DNA from: Bacteroidaceae bacterium
Lineage (GTDB): Bacteria > Bacteroidota > Bacteroidia > Bacteroidales > Bacteroidaceae
DNA: 25,268 nt
Assembly: GCA_900770665.1 (NCBI GenBank)
Contig: CAAGKZ010000076.1
Span: 1 to 25,268, forward strand
Direction: 5' to 3'
Shown: one piece after another, positions 1 to 7,896 of the stretch
How the letters are laid out: every line of letters begins with the position of its first letter
Position numbering within the stretch: position 1 is the first letter of the stretch
The notes under the pieces: model-generated
What the model saw: only the letters and a program-made list of their open reading frames with translations
Databases searched by the model: none
Told to the model about the DNA's origin: nothing
Program-made: the position numbers and the translations under genes

Positions 1-1
1 A

Positions 2-916
2 TTGGTTATCGAAAAAATTGAATATATGTTCGTGTCCGGATTTAAGCAATATATAGATGACAAGCCTGTAGACTATAAAAATGCGGATTATGATATCATT
101 GAGTATGCAGGTTATGAATATATGATGAAAAATGCTGCTACAATGACCAAGGACATTATTGATGGTTATGGAAAAGAACGTTGCAAAAAGATGTTTGCTT
201 TATCTTATAATTCCGAAAAAAATCTTAATTTGTATGTCCGTATAAGAGTTGACCTCAATGGTGTCATTACTTGCGTAAAATTCATGTATCCTAATACCTA
301 CGCGCCTTTCATGACATACGAGGATATAAAACGCAATACAGAAATCATTTTAAATAGGCCTCCGGATCCATATCCGCGCTTGGACGAATTTGGTATAGAA
401 CTTTCGCCATGGATAACTTTTTCAATTACCTCCAAAATTCTGCAGAGATATTTAGAAAAGCGTGTCGACTTTAAATATGATAAAGAGACCGTGCGTTTCG
501 ATGTGCGCCTTGATACAACCGTGATTGCATATATAAAGGAACAATACGATGACTCTGTAAAACTCGACGGCAAAATTTGTTCGGCAGAGTATGATACTGT
601 AGTCAAGGAATATCTACAAAACGAGGATGTTGTGGTTGCCGTTGATTCTGTACAAAAGATTGCTCTGCATCATTTTAAACGTGTTCCATTTGTAGAGGGT
701 AAGGATATCTGCGTTCGCCTTGATATAAATGAAACAGGGAAAGTTGTACGATGCAATTTCGTTTTTCCATCGGAGTATAGTGATGGAGTCTGGCCCGAGC
801 ACATATTGGAGCTGACAAAGCAGATAAAGGAAAGTATAATGTTTACACCACCCGGTAGATATGGTCGCAATACCATAAGCATTGATATACCGGTTAATGG
901 ACTGCTATATAAGTGA
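2..916 (+). CDS. Exported-family protein of unknown function, 5' end missing
   Basis: The reading frame is open from the window edge. The TTG at position 2 is not a likely start, because the paralogue at 1905-2927 reads through the matching Leu-Val-Ile-Glu-Lys residues and has about 35 more residues before them, including a signal peptide. About 304 residues are visible. They hold two copies of a ~130-residue domain: each copy has a helical part followed by a strand motif (VRIRVDLNGVITCVKFMYP in the first, CVRLDINETGKVVRCNFVFP in the second) and a proline-rich end. The last 517 bp are almost identical to those of the third gene of the cluster. The function is not recognised. The context (a toxin-like remnant just downstream and further paralogues) is compatible with a periplasmic immunity protein, but that is inference. 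Confidence 0.85.
   Translation: MVIEKIEYMFVSGFKQYIDDKPVDYKNADYDIIEYAGYEYMMKNAATMTKDIIDGYGKERCKKMFALSYNSEKNLNLYVRIRVDLNGVITCVKFMYPNTYAPFMTYEDIKRNTEIILNRPPDPYPRLDEFGIELSPWITFSITSKILQRYLEKRVDFKYDKETVRFDVRLDTTVIAYIKEQYDDSVKLDGKICSAEYDTVVKEYLQNEDVVVAVDSVQKIALHHFKRVPFVEGKDICVRLDINETGKVVRCNFVFPSEYSDGVWPEHILELTKQIKESIMFTPPGRYGRNTISIDIPVNGLLYK
392..908 (+). repeat. 517-bp direct repeat, copy 1 (3' part of the first cluster gene)
   Basis: This segment aligns without any indel with 2409-2925, differing by scattered single bases. It covers the C-terminal half of two paralogous genes, while their N-terminal halves are much more diverged. That pattern points to recent duplication or gene conversion of the 3' half. 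Confidence 0.9.
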
Positions 917-1204
917 CTGACTTTTTCCTCTTCCTATTCACAAAAGCTTATTAGTAAACCCTGTTTTAGATGGATTGCATATAAAAGATATGTAATAGGA
1001 TTTGATGGTTTCAAGCCTTTTAACCCAATCGACAGAGCCGGTGATCGTTTTATTATAATTGTGGGCAGAACAATAATAGATGGTATTGCGTATTATCATT
1101 TTTATGATCCCGCAACACAGTTTGCCGACTATGGATTAATTACTATTTTGATGAATTTCAAAGTCATTACAAAAAAAGTGATTCATACCAAACACAAGGA
1201 GTGA
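917..1204 (+). pseudogene. Broken coding remnant resembling the tail of a papain/C39-like toxin
   Basis: Directly after the TGA at 914-916 the same frame stays open for 95 codons, to a TGA at 1202-1204. It has no ATG near its beginning. From about 956 it encodes protein-like sequence, including GDRFIIIVGRTIIDG and AYYHFYDPATQFADYG. From memory this resembles the C-terminal region of Bacteroidetes secreted papain/C39-like toxin domains, which carry a D-H-F-hydrophobic-GR motif followed by YY-x-F-Y-D-x-GT. In that reading the catalytic His would here be Arg (DRF), so the remnant would be inactive as well as headless. A plain non-coding spacer is the alternative. Confidence 0.45.
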
Positions 1205-1270
1205 AAAACTTTAACTATAACTGGATAAAACTGTTGCACATTTTTGATATCGAATATAAATATTGAGAGT

Positions 1271-1888
1271 ATGAAAAGAATTTTCTTATTATTTCTGTCA
1301 TCATTCTTGATACAAACGGTGTGTTATGCATTTGAAAAGTATCCTCCTGAAGGGTGGATTGTTGATTACCGCGTATGTGGTGAAGATACTGTTTTTTATA
1401 AAAAAAAGCCTTCAAGTGTAATCACGTTTTGTGGCCTCAAGGGGTATGAAGAGGATCTGTTCAGTATATTCCATTATGAAAATGAAATGGAATACAGGGA
1501 ACTCATAGACAGGGTTAATTATGATGACGAAAACAGAATTGCTCTTTATAAATATGTTGTCAGAAAAGTATTGGAAGGGTATGATGAAAAACGACGTGCC
1601 GCCTTTATTGAAGCAAGTAAAAAAACAAGTCGAAATGTTCAGGTACTTATCTGTCTTGATGCGAAAGGTCTGATTTTTGACCTTAATTTCATATATCCTG
1701 AAAACTTTGAGCAATACCTGACTTGCGAAGATGTTGTTCACAATACAAAGGTGCTGAAAGCCTGTGAGCCTTTCCCGTTTTTTAAGGAATATGAAAACAT
1801 GGGCGTAAAAATATTACCTCCCTTGTTGATACCAATTGATGAATGTTTGATAGAACTTTCCATCAAAGATGAAAATTGCGAAAAGTAA
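1271..1888 (+). CDS. Exported single-domain paralogue of the flanking genes, unknown function
   Basis: It encodes 205 residues from the ATG at 1271. That start gives a textbook signal peptide (MKRIFLLFLSSFLIQTVCYA, then FEKYP), whereas the in-frame ATG at 1244 would add nine residues in front of it. After the signal peptide the protein matches one copy of the domain that occurs twice in each neighbour. Shared points are YRELIDRVNYDDENR, a helix with VRKVLEGYDEKRRAAF, the strand motif VLICLDAKGLIFDLNFIYP, and LTCEDVVHNTKVLKACEPFPF, which parallels MTYEDVKRNTEIIIKRKPEPF downstream. It lies 16 bp before the next gene and is probably cotranscribed with it. The function is unknown; it is likely periplasmic or secreted. 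Confidence 0.85.
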   Translation: MKRIFLLFLSSFLIQTVCYAFEKYPPEGWIVDYRVCGEDTVFYKKKPSSVITFCGLKGYEEDLFSIFHYENEMEYRELIDRVNYDDENRIALYKYVVRKVLEGYDEKRRAAFIEASKKTSRNVQVLICLDAKGLIFDLNFIYPENFEQYLTCEDVVHNTKVLKACEPFPFFKEYENMGVKILPPLLIPIDECLIELSIKDENCEK

Positions 1889-1904
1889 TTTATCAAAAAA
1901 AGAT

Positions 1905-2927
1905 ATGAAGCGATTAATCTTATCATTTATTGCTGTCGTTTTTGTACAAATGTTTTGTGTTGCAAATAATGCATTTAATATGGACAGTACAAAAATCGAA
2001 TATCAAGTACACGGTAATGATACATTGGTTATAGAGAAACTTAATCGTCTGTATGCTTCTGGATTGAAGCAATACATCAACAATAGTCGTGTAAATTACA
2101 ACAATGCTGATTATGATGTTATACACGAAGAAAAAAATGAATACCTAAAACATAACTCATCAGCTATAATACAAGATATTCTTGCTGGTTATGAAAAAGA
2201 ACAATGCAAGGAGATGCTAAAAGTGTTGTTGAATGAGGGAGATAATATAGTTTGCTATATCCGTTTGAGAATAAATCTAAAGGGGGAAATTACATGTGTT
2301 GAATTTATGTATATACCCTCTTTAACTCCATTCATGACATACGAGGATGTAAAACGCAATACTGAAATCATAATTAAAAGAAAGCCGGAGCCATTCTTGG
2401 TTGAATATGGTATAGAACTTTCTCCTTGGATAACTTTTTCAATTACCTCCAGCATTCTGCAAAGATATTTGGAAAAATGTGTCGACTTCAAATATGACGA
2501 AGAAACCGTTCGTTTCGATGTGCGCCTTGATACAACAGTGATTGCATATATAAAGGAACAATACGATGACTCTATAAAACTCGACGGCAAAATTTGTTCG
2601 GCAGAGTATGATACTGTAGTTAAGGAATATCTACAAAACGAGGACGTAATGGTTGCGGTTGATTCTGTACAAAAGATTGCTCTACGTAATTTTAAACGTG
2701 TTTCATTTGTAGAGGGCAAGGATATCTGCATTCGACTTGATATAAATGAAGCAGGCGAAGTAGTACGATGCAATTTCGTTTTTCCATCGGAGTATAGTGA
2801 TGGAGTCTGGCCCGAGCACATATTGGGGCTAACAAAGCAGATAAAGGAGAATCTAAACTTCACTCCCCCTGGCAAATATGGTCGCAATACCATAAGCATT
2901 GATATACCGGTTAATGGACTGCTATGA
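1905..2927 (+). CDS. Exported two-domain protein of unknown function
   Basis: It encodes 340 residues from the ATG at 1905, chosen because it begins a clear signal peptide (MKRLILSFIAVVFVQMFCVA, then NNAF). The in-frame ATG at 1869 lies inside the previous gene and adds a polar extension. The mature part is an internal duplication. YASGLKQYINNS..NNADYDVI and IRLRINLKGEITCVEFMY in the first half correspond to VIAYIKEQYDDS..SAEYDTVV and IRLDINEAGEVVRCNFVFP in the second. The strand-loop-strand plus F-x-P-P-G ending loosely recalls the TonB C-terminal fold; this is an impression, not a detected domain. The C-terminal half is almost identical to the first gene of the cluster. The gene ends before a strong palindromic terminator. 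Confidence 0.88.
   Translation: MKRLILSFIAVVFVQMFCVANNAFNMDSTKIEYQVHGNDTLVIEKLNRLYASGLKQYINNSRVNYNNADYDVIHEEKNEYLKHNSSAIIQDILAGYEKEQCKEMLKVLLNEGDNIVCYIRLRINLKGEITCVEFMYIPSLTPFMTYEDVKRNTEIIIKRKPEPFLVEYGIELSPWITFSITSSILQRYLEKCVDFKYDEETVRFDVRLDTTVIAYIKEQYDDSIKLDGKICSAEYDTVVKEYLQNEDVMVAVDSVQKIALRNFKRVSFVEGKDICIRLDINEAGEVVRCNFVFPSEYSDGVWPEHILGLTKQIKENLNFTPPGKYGRNTISIDIPVNGLL
2409..2925 (+). repeat. 517-bp direct repeat, copy 2
   Basis: This is the partner of 392-908, aligned over equal length with no indels. The two copies are about 2.0 kb apart in the same orientation, so recombination between them could delete or amplify the intervening gene and the toxin-like remnant. Confidence 0.9.
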
Positions 2928-2952
2928 GAATGTAGGCAATAATGTAAATGAC

Positions 2953-2982
2953 ATGCCCCCGAAAGTTAACTTTCGGGGGCAT
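2953..2982. terminator. Perfect 30-bp palindrome, bidirectional terminator
   Basis: The arms ATGCCCCCGAAAGTT (2953-2967) and AACTTTCGGGGGCAT (2968-2982) are exact reverse complements. The element sits between the convergent ends of the plus-strand cluster (stop at 2927) and the minus-strand peptidase (stop at 3003). No long T run follows on either strand, but its position and GC-rich stem fit a terminator serving both. Confidence 0.75.
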
Positions 2983-3002
2983 CTATGTTGTATGTGGTTC
3001 CT

Positions 3003-5111
3003 TTAGAATCCTCTGTTCTTGAGCAGTGCATCAATCTTTGGCTCGCGGCCGCGGAAGTTGCGGTACATTGTCATGCCGTCGTCAATGCCGCCGGGGGTGA
3101 GGATGTACTTGCGGAACTTCTGGGCAACCTCCTGGTTGAAGATGTCGCCTGTCTCCTTGAATGCCTCGAACGCATCGGCATCGAGCACTTCGGCCCACAT
3201 GTAGCTGTAGTAGCCGGCGCTGTAGCCGCCACCCATGGTGTGGCTGAAGTTGGTCATGCGGTAGCGTGGCAGAATCTGTGATGGGATGCCGCGCTCGGCA
3301 AGCTTCTGTGCCTCAAACTCCATTACATTGAGGTCGGCAGGCACCTCGGTGAGCACGTGCAGATCCATGTCGCTCAACGATGCTGCAATGTACTCAACGG
3401 TTGCAAAGCCCTGGCCATACTTGTCGCTCTCTTGGATTTTTTCAACAAGTTCCATTGGGATAATCTCGCCTGTCTGGTAGTGCTTTGCATAGACGGCAAG
3501 CACCTCGGGCTCCAGTGCCCAGTGCTCGTTAATCTGCGATGGCAACTCAACAAAGTCGCGCTCGACACCGCTTGCACCGCTGTACTTAACGTCGCGCATG
3601 AAGTTGTGGAGCGCGTGTCCGAACTCGTGGAACATTGTCTTTACGTTGTCAATGCTCTGCAATGCCGGGGTGTTCTCTGTTGCAGGTGTCATGTTGCAGC
3701 TGTTTACTACAATAGGGACAATGCGCTCGCCGTTCTCGTAGCTCTGTGGGCGGAATGATGTGCACCATGCACCGGCGTTCTTGCTCTCGCGTGTGAACTG
3801 GTCGCTGTAGAAAATGGCAAGCAGTGTGCCGTCACGGTCAATCACCTCGTATGCCTTTGCTGTTGGCTCGTATGACGGAACATCGGCTGTTATCTCCTTG
3901 AAGGTGATGCCATAGAGTTTGTTTGCAACATAGAAGATTCCCTCCATCACGTTGTTTGCCTCCATGTAGTTCTTGATTTCCTGCTCATCGACAGCATATT
4001 TTGCCTTCTTCGCCTTGTCCAGGTAGTACATGTAATCCCAACCTGCAGGCTCAAAGTTATTGCCCTCCTTGCGAATCTCGGCACGGATGTCCTCAATCTC
4101 CTCCTTTGCCTTTGCAACGGCAGGCTCCCACACTTGGTCGAGCAGGTCATATACTGCCTCGGGGGTCTTTGCCATGCGGTCCTCAAGTACCATCTGTGCA
4201 TAGTTCTCATAGCCCATTAGCCTTGCCTTCTCAAGGCGCTTTGCTACAATCTTTGCGCAAATCTCCTTGCTGTCGTACTCGTTGTCCTGGTTACCGCGGT
4301 TGTAGTATGCGTTATATACCTTCTCGCGCAATTCGCGGTTCTCGCAGTACTGCAGCACGGGGTTGCAGCTTGGGCGCTGCATGTTGAACATCCACTTGCC
4401 GGGCTGTCCGTTGTCGGCTGCCATCTTGGCCGCTGCGTCAATGTTTGCCTGTGGCAGGCCCTTGAGCTCCTCAAGGCTTTCGGCAACAACGAATGAGTTG
4501 TTTGTCTCGTGCAGCAGATTTTGCGAGAATGTGAGCTGCAACATCGACAACTCCTTGTTCAGCTCGCGCAGCTGTGCCTTCTGCTCCTCGCCAAGATTGG
4601 CTCCGCTGTTTACAAAGCGCTTGTATATGTTTTCAAGAATCTTTGCCTCCTCGGCTGTGAGGGTGAGCGACTCGCGGCTGTCGTATACCGCTTTCACGCG
4701 TGCAAACAGTTGTTCATTGAGGTAGATGTCGTCGTTGTGTGCCGAGAAGAGTGGCGACATCTCCTTCTGCAATGCGCGCATCTCCTCGGTGGAGTTGCTG
4801 CTTGAGAGTGGGCTGAAGGTGCCGCGCACCTTGCGCAAAAGTTTGCCGCACTGGTCAAGGGCAACGATGGTGTTCTCGAATGTTGGCGCCTCGCTGTTGT
4901 TTGTGATGGCTTCAATCTCTTTCTTCTGCTCCTCCATTCCAAGCAACATACCCTCACGGTAGTTGTCGATGGTGATGTCGGCAAATGGAGCGATGTTGTG
5001 TGGAGTGTTGAACTCCGATAGCAACGGGTTGGCAGGTGTGTCCTCCTTGTGAGAGCATCCGCATGCAGCCAATGCAACGGCCGCCGCCATAATCTGTTTC
5101 ATAATCTTCAT
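3003..5111 (-). CDS. dcp: M3 family zinc metallopeptidase lipoprotein (dipeptidyl carboxypeptidase/oligopeptidase type)
   Basis: This 702-residue protein has the size and hallmarks of peptidase family M3, which cleaves short peptides. The zinc site MFHEFGHALHNF has His495, Glu496 and His499. The following DFVELPSQINEHW segment should supply the third ligand (Glu522), and the C-terminal RYMTNFSHTMGGGYSAGYYSYMWAEV region carries the usual substrate-binding Tyr/His residues. The N-terminus is a lipoprotein signal (MKQIMAAAVALAACGCS), so the enzyme is probably anchored in the envelope and degrades peptides in the periplasm or at the surface. The ATG at 5111 and the internal ATG at 5102 are both possible starts. 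It lies 45 nt downstream of the next minus-strand gene and probably shares its transcript. The choice of Dcp over oligopeptidase A is less certain than the family. Confidence 0.93.
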   Translation of the reverse strand: MKIMKQIMAAAVALAACGCSHKEDTPANPLLSEFNTPHNIAPFADITIDNYREGMLLGMEEQKKEIEAITNNSEAPTFENTIVALDQCGKLLRKVRGTFSPLSSSNSTEEMRALQKEMSPLFSAHNDDIYLNEQLFARVKAVYDSRESLTLTAEEAKILENIYKRFVNSGANLGEEQKAQLRELNKELSMLQLTFSQNLLHETNNSFVVAESLEELKGLPQANIDAAAKMAADNGQPGKWMFNMQRPSCNPVLQYCENRELREKVYNAYYNRGNQDNEYDSKEICAKIVAKRLEKARLMGYENYAQMVLEDRMAKTPEAVYDLLDQVWEPAVAKAKEEIEDIRAEIRKEGNNFEPAGWDYMYYLDKAKKAKYAVDEQEIKNYMEANNVMEGIFYVANKLYGITFKEITADVPSYEPTAKAYEVIDRDGTLLAIFYSDQFTRESKNAGAWCTSFRPQSYENGERIVPIVVNSCNMTPATENTPALQSIDNVKTMFHEFGHALHNFMRDVKYSGASGVERDFVELPSQINEHWALEPEVLAVYAKHYQTGEIIPMELVEKIQESDKYGQGFATVEYIAASLSDMDLHVLTEVPADLNVMEFEAQKLAERGIPSQILPRYRMTNFSHTMGGGYSAGYYSYMWAEVLDADAFEAFKETGDIFNQEVAQKFRKYILTPGGIDDGMTMYRNFRGREPKIDALLKNRGF

Positions 5112-5156
5112 GTTGGGTTGGGTTTTGTGTGAATATAATCAGTGTGTGTGATTGCA

Positions 5157-6248
5157 TCAGATGTGTGCCACACCTTCAATCTCAATGAGAAGCTCGGGAC
5201 GGCATACGTCGGCCACAAGATAATGCTTCAGCGCAGCAGGGTAGTGGCTTTGCATGTAGTCGCGGACGGCGGGGATGTCGCTCTCTCGCTTTACGTACAC
5301 GCGTAACATGTCATAGGTGGAACCGATGTTCTTCACGGGGATATTATCCTTGCTTGTGAGTCTGTCCATGATTTCCATGGTCTCGGCCGCCTGCTCCACG
5401 GCATCGGTACTATAGTTGCTGCGTTCGCCCTTTATGGCTGCTGTGCCCGATATGAGGATGGTGTTGCCAAGCAGACGCGCACGCTCGAATTTCGGTGTTG
5501 TCTTCTCGCTCAGTTGTTCAATCACCTTGCCGTCGAGTACCTGTTGCGAGTAGTTGTGCGCCGCAATCTGCAGCGGGTTGTCAATGGGCAGGTTGGCGCA
5601 TTGCTCACCCTTTATGGCGCAAATCTCAACCACCACACCGCCGACGCTTGTGCCAATGCCTGTTGCTGCGGGGTAACCATTGCTCCAATCGGTTGTGGCG
5701 TAGAATATTGAACGGGCATCGTTGAACTCCTGGTAATTCTGGCTGCCGTCGTTGAGTACCGTTATTCCCGGTATATAGTTCCACTGGCGGTATATGTCGC
5801 TCGGCTTGTAACCGTTGCACGCAAGCATCTTTGCAATGCCCTCAAAGATGTCGGTCGATTGTTCAAAGGTGCTCCCACCGTCAAAACGTGGAACGATGCC
5901 GCCTGTTATCAGTTCTGTGCAGCCATTGATGGTTATCAGCTTGTAGTTGCGGTGGTGCTCAACAATGGCATTGCTGTCTGCAATGTATGTCGCTTCAACC
6001 GTAACGCCGCCGTGCGATGTCTTTTGCGCAATGTAGCTTGTGAGCGGTGACGGTTCACCGAATATCTCCTTTACCACATTGTCTATTATTGCGAGATTCT
6101 GCCTGTATTCTGCATTGTCGGCAGGGTGGCTGAATATAGCCAGTTTAACCAACGCCGTTGCATCAACCCGTGACAACGCATTGCGGAGCATCTCTTCAAA
6201 TGCCCCGTCAATGGTTGATACATATATGCGTTGTGTTTTGCCTACCAT
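5157..6248 (-). CDS. RidA/chorismatase-fold (FkbO/Hyg5/XanB2-like) protein
   Basis: It encodes 363 residues from the ATG at 6248. The sequence reads like the large two-module relatives of the YjgF/RidA fold that include chorismate-cleaving enzymes. Points of resemblance are SNGYPAATGIGTSVGGVVVEICAIKG in the middle, ARLLGNTILISGTAAIKGE, which matches the RidA-type L-x-x-SGTA strand, and a C-terminal segment LKHYLVADVCRPELLIEIEGVA, much like the RidA ending in which a conserved Arg binds the carboxylate of the substrate. By analogy it may act on chorismate or a related enolic or imine metabolite; the substrate cannot be read from the sequence. No signal peptide is seen, so it is cytoplasmic, unlike the peptidase gene that follows 45 nt later. 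Confidence 0.6.
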   Translation of the reverse strand: MVGKTQRIYVSTIDGAFEEMLRNALSRVDATALVKLAIFSHPADNAEYRQNLAIIDNVVKEIFGEPSPLTSYIAQKTSHGGVTVEATYIADSNAIVEHHRNYKLITINGCTELITGGIVPRFDGGSTFEQSTDIFEGIAKMLACNGYKPSDIYRQWNYIPGITVLNDGSQNYQEFNDARSIFYATTDWSNGYPAATGIGTSVGGVVVEICAIKGEQCANLPIDNPLQIAAHNYSQQVLDGKVIEQLSEKTTPKFERARLLGNTILISGTAAIKGERSNYSTDAVEQAAETMEIMDRLTSKDNIPVKNIGSTYDMLRVYVKRESDIPAVRDYMQSHYPAALKHYLVADVCRPELLIEIEGVAHI

Positions 6249-6273
6249 TTATTTGCAGTCTGCTAATATCATG

Positions 6274-6281
6274 CGAAGATA
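6274..6281 (-). promoter_or_regulatory. Probable -7 element for the RidA-like/peptidase operon
   Basis: On the minus strand this reads TATCTTCG, close to the Bacteroidetes -7 consensus TAnnTTTG. It lies about 25 nt before the ATG at 6248. No good -33 TTTG is seen at the right distance, so confidence is moderate. Confidence 0.45.
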
Positions 6282-6394
6282 CAAAATATTTCTGTAAATG
6301 AGCAGATGTAGACAATTTTATTGCTTTTTGAACGATGGAATATTCCGGATTTCGGAAACGTTATTGCCGTTTCCTTTATTACCGCCTTTTGATA

Positions 6395-6616
6395 TTATGC
6401 CTTTTCATGTCGTGCTGCGTAAGTCCTTCTTTCCCGCTGCAGTTCCTTTAGCAGCTGTGTACAGTTCTTGCTTATGTATATGCTGCAACGGGCAAAGATG
6501 AAGAATGCTGTTGCAAAGATTATTGTTGTGATTCTGTTCTCGAAGAGTGATTCTGCAGTGAACAGCATTGTCAAAAGGCTTGTCAACTGCAGTGTCAGTA
6601 ATAGTTTCGCATTCAT
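6395..6616 (-). CDS. Small membrane protein, unknown function
   Basis: It encodes 73 residues with two hydrophobic stretches, LLLTLQLTSLLTMLF (about residues 4-18) and ITTIIFATAFFIFARCSIYI (about 29-48). A basic, polar C-terminal tail, LLKELQRERRTYAARHEKA, follows. A two-helix membrane protein with a cytoplasmic tail is the simplest reading. It begins 12 nt after the end of the gene upstream on the same strand, which supports translation as the second gene of a two-gene unit. The family is not recognised. Confidence 0.55.
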   Translation of the reverse strand: MNAKLLLTLQLTSLLTMLFTAESLFENRITTIIFATAFFIFARCSIYISKNCTQLLKELQRERRTYAARHEKA

Positions 6617-6628
6617 GGCTTTGTCTCT

Positions 6629-7018
6629 TTAATCGTTGAATTTCCAGTATATTATGTTTCTCTCGTGCTTCTTTATTATCAAAGTGGCTTCGTCTATCAC
6701 ACTCTTTTTTCTCATCAGCCTTACCTTGCCTATCGTCTCGGTATCCGCTCCGTTGTCTGCAACGTCATCATTGTTGCAAACGGTTCTTATCTTGATGCAA
6801 TACCTGTTTATTATGCTGTTACGGGTACGTTCGCCAATGAAATCCTTCACGAACTGTTCCCCTGCATAACGTTCGTGTATCAGATACTCTTCGACCAGGT
6901 TGCTGCTTTTTCTTCCCTTTGGAACAAACCTGTACATGACGGAGTAGACCCATTCCATAATCTTCTCATAGTAATACCCGAACAGTTCCCGGCATTTGAC
7001 AATTACTCTACTTCTCAT
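6629..7018 (-). CDS. Small protein of unknown function divergent from the S24 repressor
   Basis: It encodes 129 residues, basic and rich in Arg, Lys and Ile/Val, with an aromatic N-terminal third (FGYYYEKIMEWVYSVMYRFVP) and a polar middle. No domain is recognised. A plus-strand frame at 6665-7114 overlaps it. The minus frame is preferred for its balanced charged composition and its 12-nt spacing to the small membrane protein. It is divergent from the LexA-like repressor, and the operator-like repeat between them suggests shared control. A host gene or a phage-derived remnant are both possible. Confidence 0.5.
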   Translation of the reverse strand: MRSRVIVKCRELFGYYYEKIMEWVYSVMYRFVPKGRKSSNLVEEYLIHERYAGEQFVKDFIGERTRNSIINRYCIKIRTVCNNDDVADNGADTETIGKVRLMRKKSVIDEATLIIKKHERNIIYWKFND

Positions 7019-7191
7019 AGTAAATCTTCATTTATTTGTTATTTAATAATATTTGTATTATGTTTGTCAGGACAATGTGATTTTCTGCTTTATTTGTCCT
7101 TTTGGAGGGGTTGAAAATTGTGATAGCCAAATACGGCTACAAATATAACTCCTAAAGTTGGAAAACGAGTTGTTGAATTAGTAAAAAGTTG

Positions 7192-7214
7192 CTATTTGGA
7201 ATGTGTCCAAATAG
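7192..7214. promoter_or_regulatory. Operator-like inverted repeat upstream of the S24 repressor
   Basis: The perfect 9-bp arms CTATTTGGA (7192-7200) and TCCAAATAG (7206-7214) are separated by ATGTG. The site is 44 bp before the repressor ATG, in the spacer shared with the divergent minus-strand genes. A dimeric HTH repressor binding its own promoter region is the natural explanation, although binding is inferred. Confidence 0.65.
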
Positions 7215-7257
7215 TATAGTGTTTATATGGTTGATTAACAGAAAATAATGAATTGAT

Positions 7258-7887
7258 ATGAAAAATGATGGTATCAAACAACGAGTGGCCGAAGTGTTGC
7301 GCTTCAAGAAGATAAACGTGAACAGGGCAAGTAAAATCCTTTCCATTCCACAGAGAACACTGAACAGACAGGTTAACGAGGATGGCAACATAAGTATGGA
7401 TTTGCTTTATGCCATACTCGATACATTTGCCGAGATTTCCCCTCTTTGGCTTTTGCTTGGCGAGGGCGAGATGGTTGCTTCGCAGGCTGAACCTGTGTAT
7501 GACAAAGTTCCATATTATAATGACTTGCCTGTCAGTGCCGGTTTCAAGGATGTAATTGACGGTGGCCGTGAGATGCCTACATCGTATATCTCGGTACCGG
7601 GTAAGAGCGCCGATTTCTATTTCCCTGTTTCGGGTACATCAATGGAGCCCGAAATCAACGATGGCGACATTGTGGGTGTGAAAAGGGTGAGCCGTTCCGA
7701 AGGTATCGTTCATGGCGATGTATATATGCTTGTCACCAATGACAACCGCATGATAAAGCGCTGCTATCACGACAACAACGACCCCAACCTCATCTGGTGT
7801 GTGTCGCCCAACTACCCGTCGTTCCCCATCAACAAGAACGATGTTTGCGCGCTGTTCAAGGTTGTGAACAGGATTGAGACTTTCTGA
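7258..7887 (+). CDS. LexA/CI-like repressor: N-terminal HTH, C-terminal S24 peptidase
   Basis: It encodes 209 residues. Residues about 4-45 form an XRE-type helix-turn-helix (VNRASKILSIPQRTLNRQVNED). Residues about 85-205 are an S24 autoprotease domain. The catalytic Ser128 lies in SGTSMEPEINDGDIVGV and Lys167 in NRMIKRCY. A candidate Ala94-Gly95 self-cleavage bond lies in LPVSAGF, 34 residues before the serine, close to the 35 in E. coli LexA. The protein should therefore repress until cleaved in a RecA-dependent stress response, like LexA or phage CI. It may bind the inverted repeat 44 bp upstream. Two hairpins downstream separate it from the ATP synthase operon. It could be a host regulator or a domesticated phage repressor. 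Confidence 0.93.
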   Translation: MKNDGIKQRVAEVLRFKKINVNRASKILSIPQRTLNRQVNEDGNISMDLLYAILDTFAEISPLWLLLGEGEMVASQAEPVYDKVPYYNDLPVSAGFKDVIDGGREMPTSYISVPGKSADFYFPVSGTSMEPEINDGDIVGVKRVSRSEGIVHGDVYMLVTNDNRMIKRCYHDNNDPNLIWCVSPNYPSFPINKNDVCALFKVVNRIETF

Positions 7888-7896
7888 TTCTTCCTT

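Noticed and set aside
2255..2899. A 214-residue minus-strand frame opposite the third cluster gene, with a similar one at 298-606
   Set aside because: It repeats in both paralogues only because the coding strands are duplicated. The plus-strand frames have signal peptides and coherent domains.
2985..4962. Many plus-strand open frames (for example 3357-3758, 4001-4387, 4363-4725) opposite the M3 peptidase
   Set aside because: They lie wholly antisense to a well-supported peptidase gene. Their low-complexity Cys/Ser/Arg-rich translations are typical of shadow frames in GC-rich coding sequence.
6665..7114. A 149-residue plus-strand frame over the small minus-strand gene
   Set aside because: The minus-strand pair has tight 12-nt spacing and a more protein-like charge pattern. 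The plus frame runs into the divergent regulatory region. Some doubt remains.
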